Assembly (NCBI RefSeq): GCF_014075995.1
Contig: NZ_CP055153.1
Location: 4,154,001 to 4,218,000, forward strand
From: Adhaeribacter radiodurans
Lineage (GTDB): Bacteria; Bacteroidota; Bacteroidia; Cytophagales; Hymenobacteraceae
Direction: 5' to 3'
DNA length: 64,000 nucleotides
Part shown: positions 44,232 to 52,529 of the stretch, piece after piece
Layout: every line of letters begins with the position of its first letter
Position numbering within the stretch: the first letter of the stretch is position 1
Notes under the pieces: model-generated
The model's database searches: none
What the model saw: only the letters and a program-made list of their open reading frames with translations
Told to the model about the DNA's origin: nothing
Translations under genes and position numbers: made by a program

Positions 44232-45943
44232 TTAACCTCCGCAAGCGCTTTTATCCGGCGTTCTTCGAAATAGTGGGCTACCTTTTCCAAAGGCCAGGCA
44301 TTAAAGGTCATTTCTTTGGTTAGGCCGCCTTTACGAGCTACCTGCACGCCATAATGCATGTCGTGGTAACCGCTGGTGCTATGGGCATCCGGATTTATAC
44401 TCAGCAACACGCCCTGCGACAAAGCATAATCTACCCAGCGCCAATCTAAATCCAGGCGCCAGGGATTGGCATTAATTTCAATAATTACCTTGTAAAAAGC
44501 ACAAGCATCAATAACAGTTTTATAATCAATGGGATATCCTTCGCGCTGCAACAGTAAACGGCCCGTTGGATGACCTAAAATAGTAGTAAATGGATTTTGA
44601 ATGGCCCCTAACAAACGCTCAGTAGCTTTTTTCTCCTCCATTTTTAAGTTACTATGAATAGAAGCCACTACAAAATCAAAAGTACTTAGCACTTCATGGT
44701 TATAATCCAGTGAACCATCCGCCAGAATATCGGCTTCAATGCCTTTAAATATTCTAAACGGCTTCATTTGTCCGTTTAACTGATCTATTTCGCGGTGTTG
44801 TTCCTTTACCCGGTGCTCTACCAAACCATTGGCGTAAAAAGCTGCTTTGGAATGATCGCAGATACCTAGATAATGATACCCTTGGTCGCGGCAGTAAGTA
44901 GCCATGGTAGCTAAAGTATGAGCCCCATCGGAGTAAGTAGTATGATTATGCAAAATACCTTGCAAGTCTTCATCAGCAATTAGCTTTGGCAACCGGTTCT
45001 CGCGGGCCAAAGCAATTTCCTGAGCGCCTTCGCGTAGTTCTGGTTCGATATACGCCAAACCTGCTTTTTGATAAATTTCTTCTTCGGAAGTAAATTTGTG
45101 TTGATTTACTAATTGCAGTAAACAATCCGTATCGTTGTACAGAGAGCTTAAGTGCGCCGTAGCGCCTGTATATTGAAATAAAGCATTGTAAAAAGAATCA
45201 GCAGGTACTATTTTTATTTCTACCCGTACGCCGGTTTGTGTTTCCTGTCCGCGCCAAACAAAAGGTCCGGACTTTACTTCGTCGAATTGCAGTTCTGGTC
45301 GTTGCTGCAGTAGAATGGGTACCTGCAAAGGATCTTGCGGAGCAGCAATAAACAACATAGTTTCAATTATCTCTAAACGTCGCCGTACTTCTCCTGCTAC
45401 AGCTACCAAGTTCGTGTGCAAGTTGGTTTGCAGAAAAGAAACGAACTCATTAGCATATTTTTCAATGGTAGCGTAATGTACTTTGCCTTTACTAGACTCC
45501 GAATAAAGCAATCCGTTTTTAATTGTTTCCTGGGTTTTAGCTCCAAAACCTTTTAGAGCGGCTATTTGGTTATTTTCACAGGCTTGCAGTAAATCTTCCG
45601 CGGTTTCTACGCCTAATTCTTTCCAGATTACCCGTATTTTCTTCGGTCCAATCCCTTTTATCCGCAGCATATCTACTACGCCCGGTGGAGTGGCCGCTAG
45701 TAAGGCATCTAATTCCGGAAAACTGCCGGTTTGGTTCAGTTCAAAAATTTTACTCGCAATCGATTTACCAATGCCTTCCAGGTGTTCTAAATCGCTTGTT
45801 TGCAAACTTTCTAAAGCCACATCTACCCGTTCCAGGTTTGCAACGGCATTGCTATAGGTTCGTATTTTAAAAGGATTTTCGTCGTGCAGTTCCAATAACG
45901 AAACAGCTAGCCGGAACGTCCGGATTATCTCTTTGTTTTTCAA
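44228..45943 (-). CDS. polX: DNA polymerase/3'-5' exonuclease PolX
   Basis: 571 residues starting with TTG at 45943; no other start is possible because an in-frame TAA lies just upstream, and NKEIIRTFRLAVSLLELH matches the family start. N-terminal helix-hairpin-helix and polymerase beta-like domain (IKGIGPKKIRVIWKELGV), then a C-terminal PHP domain with LHNHTTYSDGAHTLATMA, GICDHSKAA and ILGHPTGRLL metal ligands. Gap filling in base-excision repair. A -7 box (TATCTTTG) leaves a leader of only ~10 bases. Confidence 0.93.
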   Translation of the reverse strand: MKNKEIIRTFRLAVSLLELHDENPFKIRTYSNAVANLERVDVALESLQTSDLEHLEGIGKSIASKIFELNQTGSFPELDALLAATPPGVVDMLRIKGIGPKKIRVIWKELGVETAEDLLQACENNQIAALKGFGAKTQETIKNGLLYSESSKGKVHYATIEKYANEFVSFLQTNLHTNLVAVAGEVRRRLEIIETMLFIAAPQDPLQVPILLQQRPELQFDEVKSGPFVWRGQETQTGVRVEIKIVPADSFYNALFQYTGATAHLSSLYNDTDCLLQLVNQHKFTSEEEIYQKAGLAYIEPELREGAQEIALARENRLPKLIADEDLQGILHNHTTYSDGAHTLATMATYCRDQGYHYLGICDHSKAAFYANGLVEHRVKEQHREIDQLNGQMKPFRIFKGIEADILADGSLDYNHEVLSTFDFVVASIHSNLKMEEKKATERLLGAIQNPFTTILGHPTGRLLLQREGYPIDYKTVIDACAFYKVIIEINANPWRLDLDWRWVDYALSQGVLLSINPDAHSTSGYHDMHYGVQVARKGGLTKEMTFNAWPLEKVAHYFEERRIKALAEVK

Positions 45944-45959
45944 GGCAATTTAATTTTTG

Positions 45960-45967
45960 CAAAGATA
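45960..45967 (-). promoter_or_regulatory. polX -7 promoter box
   Basis: Minus-strand TATCTTTG fits TAnnTTTG; the -33 position is poor (GCAC). Predicted start ~10 bases before the TTG codon. Confidence 0.5.
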
Positions 45968-46164
45968 CACATTTCTGTTAGCTGCGGGTGCGGATCAATC
46001 CATAAACTTAGTACCTGGCATACCATTTCAGGAGTTGAATAAAGCAGGCTTCGTGTCTATTTTAGGCAATTATCATCTATCTTTGGCGGTAAAAATCGGC
46101 ATTAAATATTTTAAATGCACTCTAACAACTTGTCTATTATTCAACTTAATTTCTTAACAAACAC

Positions 46165-46569
46165 ATGCAGTACTGGCTCGTAAAATCAGAACCGGAAGCT
46201 TATTCCTGGGCCGATTTAGTAAAAGACGGTAAAACTTCCTGGACGGGTGTCCGTAATTTTCAGGCTCGAAATAATATAGTGCAAATGAAAACCGGTGATC
46301 CGGTATTATTTTACCACAGCGTATCAGAAAAAGCAATTGTAGGTATAGCTAAAGTAGATCGGGAAGCTTACCAAGATCCTACCTCCGACGATGCCCGCTG
46401 GCAAACCGTTGACCTGGTACCCACCCGCGATTTTAAGGAACCCGTAACCCTGGATCAAATAAAAAAAGACAACCGGCTTGAGAATATCGCTTTGTTGCGG
46501 CAATCGCGTTTATCCGTAATGCCCCTAAAACCCGAAGAATACGATACTATTTTAGGTTTAGGCAACTAG
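46165..46569 (+). CDS. EVE domain protein
   Basis: 134 residues: QYWLVKSEPEAYSWADL, then SWTGVRNFQARNNIVQMKTG and LFYHSVSEKAIVGIAKVDRE. The whole protein is one EVE domain (PUA-like fold), which reads modified bases in DNA or RNA. In bacteria it is often standalone, as here, with no restriction partner nearby. Start ATG at 46165. Confidence 0.93.
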   Translation: MQYWLVKSEPEAYSWADLVKDGKTSWTGVRNFQARNNIVQMKTGDPVLFYHSVSEKAIVGIAKVDREAYQDPTSDDARWQTVDLVPTRDFKEPVTLDQIKKDNRLENIALLRQSRLSVMPLKPEEYDTILGLGN

Positions 46570-46572
46570 ATT

Positions 46573-46603
46573 CGGACCGCGGATTTTACGGATTACGCAG
46601 ATT
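46573..46603. repeat. Degenerate CGGATT-unit repeat
   Basis: Reads CGGACCGCGGATTTTACGG then ATTACGCAGATT: three diverged copies of a ~10-base CGGATTxxA unit. Similar tracts occur between genes in other Bacteroidota (recall). Confidence 0.5.
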
Positions 46604-46642
46604 CAGATATATCCGGCAGAATTGATTTTATGCTACTACTTG

Positions 46643-46707
46643 AATTGCCTCTGGCCTTAGCTAGAGAGAGCCTGTTGTATAACCCCAGGCCGAAGCCAGA
46701 GGCAATT
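46643..46707. repeat. 13-bp inverted repeat (cruciform)
   Basis: AATTGCCTCTGGC (46643-46655) and GCCAGAGGCAATT (46695-46707) are perfect complements; the 39-base loop contains a further GCCTG/CAGGC stem. Terminator-like but with a large loop; may be a mobile hairpin element. Confidence 0.7.
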
Positions 46708-46921
46708 TAAGATTAAAAAGAAATGTTTTATTTGTTATTAAGGTTTGACAATTTGCCGCCACCGTTCATTTATTACTAAACTATACTATCGATTTCGTCC
46801 TCTTTATCATTACTTTCCTAAAATATTTTACTAAACTACTTTGCATCCTTTGCATAAGTACCGTATAAGTCTTAAATTAAATGTTATTCTCATCTAACTA
46901 AGCCAAGAAATAGGGTTCTTG

Positions 46922-48409
46922 ATGTCGAAAGCTACCTGGTTTTTATTATTTACTTTCTGGATTTTTCAATCATATATTGCATACAGCCAGGAACCTGTAC
47001 AACCTAATCGGGTGGAGTTTGAAGCTACTACTTCTGATTCGCACTTTGAAGTGTACCCTCTACAAGACAGTACTTTATTTGTGTACGCCCACGATTACTC
47101 AGATTTAAGTACAAAAGAAACTTTTACTTTTTCAAAATTCGACCAAGAGCTAAATAAAATCTGGTCGGGCCAAATACCTATTCAGGAAGATTACCGCCTG
47201 CAACATATTTTTGCCGATCACAACTTTATTTATATTCTGTTTCTCACCTATAAACCCTGGGAGTTTGTTCTTTTAAGAATAAATAGTTTTAACGCCGCTT
47301 ATTCAGAAGTTACTTACGATTTACGTGATTATGATTTGCCCGCCGATTTACGAATTGAAAGCTTTAAAGTACTGAATAATAATGCTTATTTAATTGCCTA
47401 TGACTTACGCCATTTAATCGTATTAAACTTAGATTTACAAACCGACCAAATCAAAACCATACCGGCTTTATACGACAAAGCCGATGCTTTAGCTACTTTT
47501 AACGCCGACACGGCTACGCAACGGGCTGAGTTTGTTTTATCGGAATCGAACGGTCGCATAGGTCGCTTGCAGGTGAAACGATTTGATGAAATTGGCAATT
47601 TACGCAGCATTAAAATCTTGCAATCAAAGCTTAACCGTAGTTTAATTACGAGCCAGTTGAGCCCCGGCGATAGCAGCCAGAAAATAATGGTAGGCACGTA
47701 TTCGCTACGCGATATGCGGTACGCTCAAGGTTTGTTTACCAGTCAGTTATTTAACGAGCAAAGCGATATTATTTATTACGATTTTAAAAGCTTCCGGCAT
47801 TTCTTCGATTACATGCGCAAAGGTCGGCGGGAAAGGCTTTACCGGAAAGCGGCTCGCTTTAAAGCCAAAGACAAAGATTTTCGGCTCCGCTATCGTATTT
47901 TATTGCACGACATTATTTACTACGAAAAAGGCATGTTGCTGGTAGCCGAGGCGTATTATCCGCAATACAGCAGTTCCAGCACGTATAATTACGGATTAGC
48001 GCCATTGGCCCGCGTTTTTGATGGTTACCGGTACACCCATACTATTGCCTGCGCTTTTGATAAAGAAGGTAAACTAATCTGGGATAATAGCTTTACGTTA
48101 AGAGATGCACTGCAGGAAAATTTAATTGAAAACACCCAGCTAATCCGAACCGGCGATAAAATTATTATGGCCTACAGCGACGAGAAAAACATTCGCTATA
48201 AGATTATACAACAAGACAGTGTTACCAAAGACAACAGTAAAGTAGCTGTGCTAGCAAACGAGCCAAACGAAAAAGTAACTGAAGCCGAAAGAACTGGCTT
48301 ATTGTCGTGGTACAATAATGTATTTATTGCTTATGGCTACCAGCGGGTACGGCCACCAGGCGGTCCGGCGCGTAATGTTTTTTACCTGAACAAAGTGGTG
48401 TTTGAGTAG
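46922..48409 (+). CDS. Secreted hypothetical protein
   Basis: 495 residues from ATG 46922 (a TTG lies just before). Signal peptide MSKATWFLLFTFWIFQSYIAYSQ. The rest is beta-rich with repeated short segments of the type LLRINSFNAAYSEVTYDL, suggesting a propeller or similar fold; a basic stretch (RKGRRERLYRKAARFKAKDK) lies near residue 305. No known domain is recognised. No type IX C-terminal sorting motif. Likely periplasmic or surface-exposed. Confidence 0.75.
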   Translation: MSKATWFLLFTFWIFQSYIAYSQEPVQPNRVEFEATTSDSHFEVYPLQDSTLFVYAHDYSDLSTKETFTFSKFDQELNKIWSGQIPIQEDYRLQHIFADHNFIYILFLTYKPWEFVLLRINSFNAAYSEVTYDLRDYDLPADLRIESFKVLNNNAYLIAYDLRHLIVLNLDLQTDQIKTIPALYDKADALATFNADTATQRAEFVLSESNGRIGRLQVKRFDEIGNLRSIKILQSKLNRSLITSQLSPGDSSQKIMVGTYSLRDMRYAQGLFTSQLFNEQSDIIYYDFKSFRHFFDYMRKGRRERLYRKAARFKAKDKDFRLRYRILLHDIIYYEKGMLLVAEAYYPQYSSSSTYNYGLAPLARVFDGYRYTHTIACAFDKEGKLIWDNSFTLRDALQENLIENTQLIRTGDKIIMAYSDEKNIRYKIIQQDSVTKDNSKVAVLANEPNEKVTEAERTGLLSWYNNVFIAYGYQRVRPPGGPARNVFYLNKVVFE

Positions 48410-48415
48410 AGTTTT

Positions 48416-48445
48416 GGTCGATAGACCACGGACGACAGACCATAG
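48416..48445. repeat. Short-unit GGTC/CTATGG repeat, copy 1
   Basis: GGTCGATAGACCACGGACGA then CAGACCATAG: diverged copies of a ~10-base unit (ATAGACCACG-like), right after the stop of the secreted hypothetical. Confidence 0.5.
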
Positions 48446-48506
48446 AGGTTTTTGGTTAAAAAGTTGAATGGTTTGATCTTCCAAATTAATGGTAGTTTAA
48501 AGTTAA

Positions 48507-48796
48507 ATGAACGAGTTCTATAGTAAACGCACCAATTGGACTTACATATTTCTAAGTATTAACTCTTTGATTTTAGCAGAAACAATCTTTGGTTTTGCTT
48601 GGGTTGGTAGTTATGATAAATCTACTTTAACGTTGTTTGCCTGGGTAGTCTTCAGTGTAACAGCTTTTAATATTTATTTTTTCTTTAAAAATTTAGCAAA
48701 CGGAAATAAGCATATTAGAAGCGGTTTTTTGGTGGGATAACTGTAATGATAGTTGTTTTTGCTTTACTCGGAAGTTTAATTATTTTGTTTATTTAA
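48507..48796 (+). pseudogene. Small membrane protein with a frameshift in a T run
   Basis: Open for 77 codons (start ATG 48507), with two hydrophobic segments (WTYIFLSINSLILAETIFGF and LFAWVVFSVTAFNIYFFF). The frame stops at 48738-48740, but restoring one T in the six-T run at 48725-48730 continues it as GGITVMIVVFALLGSLIILF to a stop at 48796, adding a third membrane helix. Ancestral length would be ~96 residues. Family not recognised. May be a real mutation, phase-variable run, or sequencing error. Confidence 0.6.
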
Positions 48797-48874
48797 TACT
48801 ATAGCAGGTTGTAAGTTATGCTTATAATTTACTAACCACACTTTTCGGCTAAAATGCAATAACTAATCTTTAAT

Positions 48875-48944
48875 CTGTGGTCTATGAACCATCTATATGG
48901 GCTAAGAAAATTTCTGTGGACTATGGACTGTGGACTATCGACTA
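48875..48944. repeat. Short-unit GGACTATG repeat, copy 2
   Basis: CTGTGGTCTATGAACCATC, a short gap, then CTGTGGACTATGGACTGTG and GACTATCGACTA: tandem diverged units of ~9-10 bases, just upstream of the pyrR promoter box. Confidence 0.6.
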
Positions 48945-48950
48945 ATTACC

Positions 48951-48958
48951 TATCTTTG
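48951..48958 (+). promoter_or_regulatory. pyrR -7 promoter box
   Basis: TATCTTTG matches TAnnTTTG 20 bases before ATG 48978; -33 region (ACTG) is a half match and lies inside the short-unit repeat. Confidence 0.5.
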
Positions 48959-48977
48959 CCCGATATCTTTGGTCGGT

Positions 48978-49529
48978 ATGCAGAAAAGACTCATTGTAAG
49001 TAATCAGTTGCTTCAAATAATGCTGGAACGCTTAGCGCAGCAATTGATCGAAAATCACCACGACTTTTCTAATTCGGTAATCTTAGGTTTACAGCCACGC
49101 GGCATATTTGTAGCCGAGCGTTTGCAGAAAATTTTGCAAAGAATAGTAGGCTCACCTATTCGAACCGGTCGGCTGGATATAACCTTTCACCGCGATGATT
49201 TCCGCCGCCGCGAAAATCCGCTTATGGCCAATGCTACTCAGATTGATTTTATTATTGAAAACCAACAGGTAATTTTGGTAGACGATGTGTTGTACACCGG
49301 TCGTTCCGTACGAGCCGCTCTCGATGCTATGATTGCTTACGGCCGGCCGCAAAAAGTAGAATTACTGGTATTAATTGACCGTCGGTACAGCCGCGACCTG
49401 CCCATTGAGGCTACATATATTGGGCAGCAGGTAAATTCGCTGTCGTCGCAGCGGGTACTGGTAGAATGGCGCACCCCCGAAACCTCCGAAGATAATATTT
49501 GGCTTATTACCAAAACCGAAGAAAAGTAA
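48978..49529 (+). CDS. pyrR: PyrR bifunctional regulator / uracil phosphoribosyltransferase
   Basis: 183 residues from ATG 48978 (MQKRLIVSNQLL); the upstream in-frame ATG lies inside the promoter and repeat. PRPP motif QVILVDDVLYTGRSVRAALDA near residue 97, and PRKVELLVLIDR-like segment (QKVELLVLIDRRYSRDLPI). In other phyla PyrR binds pyr leader RNA; whether it does so here is not visible. Four bases before pyrB: operon. Confidence 0.93.
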   Translation: MQKRLIVSNQLLQIMLERLAQQLIENHHDFSNSVILGLQPRGIFVAERLQKILQRIVGSPIRTGRLDITFHRDDFRRRENPLMANATQIDFIIENQQVILVDDVLYTGRSVRAALDAMIAYGRPQKVELLVLIDRRYSRDLPIEATYIGQQVNSLSSQRVLVEWRTPETSEDNIWLITKTEEK

Positions 49530-49532
49530 TCC

Positions 49533-50456
49533 ATGCAAGAACTCAGCGTTAGGCATCTTTTAGGAATTAAAGAAATTACCCCCGCCGATATTCAATTAAT
49601 TTTTGAAACAGCCGATAATTTTAAAGAAGTTCTGAACCGCCCGATTAAAAAAGTACCTTCGCTCCGCGACATTACCATTGCCAACGTTTTCTTCGAAAAT
49701 TCTACCCGCACCCGGCTTTCGTTCGAACTGGCCCAAAAACGCTTATCCGCCGATATTGTTAATTTTTCGGCCAGCGGTAGCTCCGTAAAAAAAGGCGAAA
49801 CCCTGCTCGATACAGTTAATAACATTCTGGCCATGAAAGTAGACATGATTGTAATGCGCCACGCCAGTGCCGGTGCCCCGCATTTTTTGTCGAAACATAT
49901 AAAAGCCAATGTAGTAAATGCCGGCGACGGCACCCATGAGCATCCTACCCAGGCCTTGTTAGATGCTTTCTCTATCCGGGAAAAACTAGGCGAAGTGGCC
50001 GGTAAAAAGATTGCCATTATTGGCGATATTCTGCACTCGCGGGTAGCGCTCTCTAATATTTTTGCTTTACAAAAGCTGGGCGCCGAAGTTATGGTTTGCG
50101 GTCCGGTAACCTTACTACCTCGTTACATTAGTGCTTTAGGCGTAAAAGTTGAGTTAAATGTACGCAAAGCTTTAGAATGGTGCGATGTAGCCAACGTATT
50201 ACGCATTCAGTTAGAACGGCAACAAATGAAGTATTTTCCGTCTTTACGCGAATACACGCTTTATTACGGCATCGATAAAAAATTACTAGATAGCTTAAAT
50301 AAGGAAATTGTAATTATGCACCCTGGTCCTATAAACCGGGGGGTAGAATTAAGCAGCGATGCCGCTGATTCTCAACAAGCTATAATCCTTAACCAGGTAG
50401 AGAACGGAGTTGCCATCCGGATGGCAGTTTTGTATTTACTTGCTTCCCGCGTGTAA
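49533..50456 (+). CDS. pyrB: Aspartate carbamoyltransferase catalytic subunit
   Basis: 307 residues with carbamoyl-phosphate motif ENSTRTRLSFELAQ, DGTHEHPTQALLDAF, and aspartate-binding IVMHPGPINRGVELSSD. Second step of pyrimidine synthesis. Three bases after pyrR. No pyrI regulatory subunit follows. Confidence 0.97.
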   Translation: MQELSVRHLLGIKEITPADIQLIFETADNFKEVLNRPIKKVPSLRDITIANVFFENSTRTRLSFELAQKRLSADIVNFSASGSSVKKGETLLDTVNNILAMKVDMIVMRHASAGAPHFLSKHIKANVVNAGDGTHEHPTQALLDAFSIREKLGEVAGKKIAIIGDILHSRVALSNIFALQKLGAEVMVCGPVTLLPRYISALGVKVELNVRKALEWCDVANVLRIQLERQQMKYFPSLREYTLYYGIDKKLLDSLNKEIVIMHPGPINRGVELSSDAADSQQAIILNQVENGVAIRMAVLYLLASRV

Positions 50457-50478
50457 CCTATAAAAACATTGTATATTT

Positions 50479-50521
50479 AAAACTAAAATATTTAGTAATT
50501 AAAAGAACATATTTTAGTTTT
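50479..50521. terminator. Inverted repeat after pyrB
   Basis: AAAACTAAAATAT (50479-50491) and ATATTTTAGTTTT (50509-50521) pair perfectly with a 17-base loop. Weak AT-only stem; may end the pyrRB transcript or act as an operator for umuD. Confidence 0.5.
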
Positions 50522-50539
50522 TGCTAGTATATTTAGCAA
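50521..50539. promoter_or_regulatory. Palindrome upstream of umuD, candidate SOS operator
   Basis: TTGCTA-N7-TAGCAA, perfect arms, 29 bases before the umuD ATG. A second pair, TATTTAGC and GCTAAATA (50530-50560), overlaps it. Position fits a repressor site in front of a damage-inducible operon; no LexA gene or consensus is available in this window to confirm. Confidence 0.45.
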
Positions 50540-50567
50540 TATATATCCTCTATTCGCTAAATACACT

Positions 50568-51017
50568 ATGGAAATTCTTTCTGCTTCTTTCCCTATTAGT
50601 CAGCCCAGTCAGGTGCGGGTACGACTTTACGAGCATAATGTACCGGCCGGATTTCCCTCGCCCGCAGCCGATTTTACCGAACGAACCTTAGATTTAAATG
50701 AGTTTATTGTAAAGCACCCGGCTTCTACTTTTTTTGTAACAGTAAGTGGCGATTCTATGCAAAATGCCGGCATTTACGACCGCGATGTTATTGTGGTAGA
50801 TAAATCATTAAAGGCAGTACACGGCAATATTGTACTGGCTCTCGTTCACGGCGAGTTCACGGTTAAGCGGCTACATTACCTTGGAACAAGAATTTTCTTA
50901 AGTCCCGAAAACGAAAAATACCAGCCTTTAGAAATAACCCACGAAATGGATTTTGTGGTGTGGGGTGTAGTTATTCATGTATTACATAAACTATACGGCC
51001 ATGATCGCACTGATTGA
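50568..51017 (+). CDS. umuD: UmuD-type polymerase V autoprotease subunit
   Basis: 149 residues. Predicted Ala27-Gly28 cleavage site in NVPAGFPSPA, nucleophile Ser63 in VSGDSMQNAGIY, and Lys100 in GEFTVKRLHY complete the LexA/UmuD Ser-Lys dyad. After RecA-stimulated self-cleavage it activates UmuC for translesion synthesis. Overlaps the umuC start by 17 bases. Confidence 0.93.
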   Translation: MEILSASFPISQPSQVRVRLYEHNVPAGFPSPAADFTERTLDLNEFIVKHPASTFFVTVSGDSMQNAGIYDRDVIVVDKSLKAVHGNIVLALVHGEFTVKRLHYLGTRIFLSPENEKYQPLEITHEMDFVVWGVVIHVLHKLYGHDRTD

Positions 51018-52281
51018 TTGCAATAACTTTTTTGTATCGTGCGAGCGGGTATTTGAGCCGTGGCTTAATGGAAAACCCGTTGTAGTGTTGTCTAATAACG
51101 ATGGCTGCATTATTTCCCGGTCGCAAGAAGCAAAAGATTTAGGAATTAAAATGGGGGAACCTTTATTTAAAGCGCGTCCGCTTATTGATCGGGAAGGGGT
51201 ACGGGTATTTTCATCCAACTTTATGCTTTACGGCGATATGTCGCGGCGGGTAATGCAAATTTTAAAAACCTTTGGTGCAGTGGAAGTTTATTCTATTGAT
51301 GAAGCTTTTATTGATTTATAGCATATTCCGCCGGCACATCTCGAAGCATATGCTGCTATCATCCGGCAAACCATTGGGCAGTACTTAAACATACCCGTAT
51401 GTGTAGGTATAGCCCCCACCAAAACTCTGGCAAAAGTAGCCAACCATTTAGCTAAAAAGAATTTAAATTATAACGGCGTAGCCTTACTCGACACACCCGA
51501 AAAACAAGCAACTGCCCGGCAGCATTTACCGGTAGAAAATATTTGGGGTATAGGCCGACGTTATGCTATTAAATTGCACCAGCACCAGGTTTACACCGCT
51601 GCCGACCTGGTAAACCATAGTCCTGGCTGGGTATACAAATACATGGGCGGCGTTGTTGGCGTGCGGTTACGGCAAGAGTTACTCGGTATTCCGTGCCAGG
51701 AATTAGATGTAACCGAAGAGCAAACTCGAAAAAATATTGCTTGTACCCGTTCTTTTTCGCAATATATCACTAAACTCGATGAACTGCAGGAGGCGGTAGC
51801 AACCTACACTTCTCGCGCAGCTGAGAAACTACGGTTACAAGGTAGTGTAGCCAAAGCTGTTTCTGTTTTTATCCGGACAAATAAATTCTCGGTGCAGGCA
51901 CCGCAATTCCACCGGGCTACAACTATTGCGTTGCCCATGGCCTCTGCTGATACAGGTGAGCTTATCCGCTACGTGTTACAAGGTTTAAGGCAAATTTTTC
52001 AAATTGGGTATGCTTATAAAAAAGCCGGTGTTATTCTGTCCGATATTATTCCAGAACAACAGGTACAAACCAATTTATTCGACACAACCGACCGAGATAA
52101 AAGTAAAAAACTCATGCAAGCGCTAGATAAACTTAACACCAAAATGGGCAAGAACGAATGGGCTATGAATATGATAGGTTATGCTACTACCGGTACTAAA
52201 AAAGACTGGCGCATGAATCTTAGCCGGATGAGTCCGCGTTATTCCACGCACTGGGGAGAATTGTTACAGGTACAGATTTGA
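51001..52281 (+). pseudogene. umuC: Y-family DNA polymerase UmuC with one amber codon
   Basis: A 426-codon frame from ATG 51001 (MIALIDCNNFFVSCERVF) is complete except for TAG at codon 107 (51319-51321), in VYSIDEAFIDL-stop-HIP, right after the second catalytic carboxylates (DEAF). All later motifs are present in frame: CVGIAPTKTLAKVANHLAKK, VENIWGIGRRYA (helix-hairpin-helix), little-finger region and a normal C-terminus ending LLQVQI. One substitution (CAG or TCG to TAG are single-base routes) accounts for the break. Without suppression no polymerase V would be made; an internal start at 51574 cannot restore the active site. Confidence 0.88.
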
Positions 52282-52311
52282 GGATTTAAATAAAATATTC
52301 TCATAATAATA

Positions 52312-52406
52312 GGGAGAGTTAGCCAAGCGCTCTCCCTACTTTCGGAAAGCCAATTAGGAGATTGGCTTTCCAAGCAATACGGAGAAACTGCTTACGCCAA
52401 CTCTCC
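52312..52406. repeat. Highly structured intergenic element between convergent genes
   Basis: Contains GGAAAGCCAAT/ATTGGCTTTCC (52344-52354, 52361-52371), and a 5' GGGAGAG (52312-52318) that can pair either with CTCTCCC (52330-52336) or, as GGAGAGTT, with AACTCTCC (52399-52406). Could terminate umuC and metG transcripts, or be a dispersed folded element. Confidence 0.65.
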
Positions 52407-52529
52407 GCCTAACAGGATTTAACACTCTTAAACTTTAAATAAAGTGGAGCATTCTTGAAAAACTTTAAAACATAAAAGCTACGCTAGCTCTTATGCCAGC
52501 GCAGCTTTAAAAAATTTACTAAATCTAAA

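Larger units (their letters stand above)
46570..46921. other. Intergenic region with repeat and cruciform
   Basis: Holds a degenerate CGGATT-type short-unit repeat (46573-46603) and an inverted repeat (46643-46707). No gene. Confidence 0.6.

Noticed and set aside
46165-46569. EVE gene as part of a restriction or defence island
   Set aside because: No endonuclease, methylase or other defence gene lies nearby; neighbours are housekeeping genes.
48416-48944. CRISPR array
   Set aside because: Units are 9-10 bases, diverged and without spacers, and no cas genes are present.
51574-52281. Separate 235-residue gene downstream of the umuC stop
   Set aside because: It is the same frame as umuC and lacks the catalytic palm residues; better read as the rest of one broken umuC.
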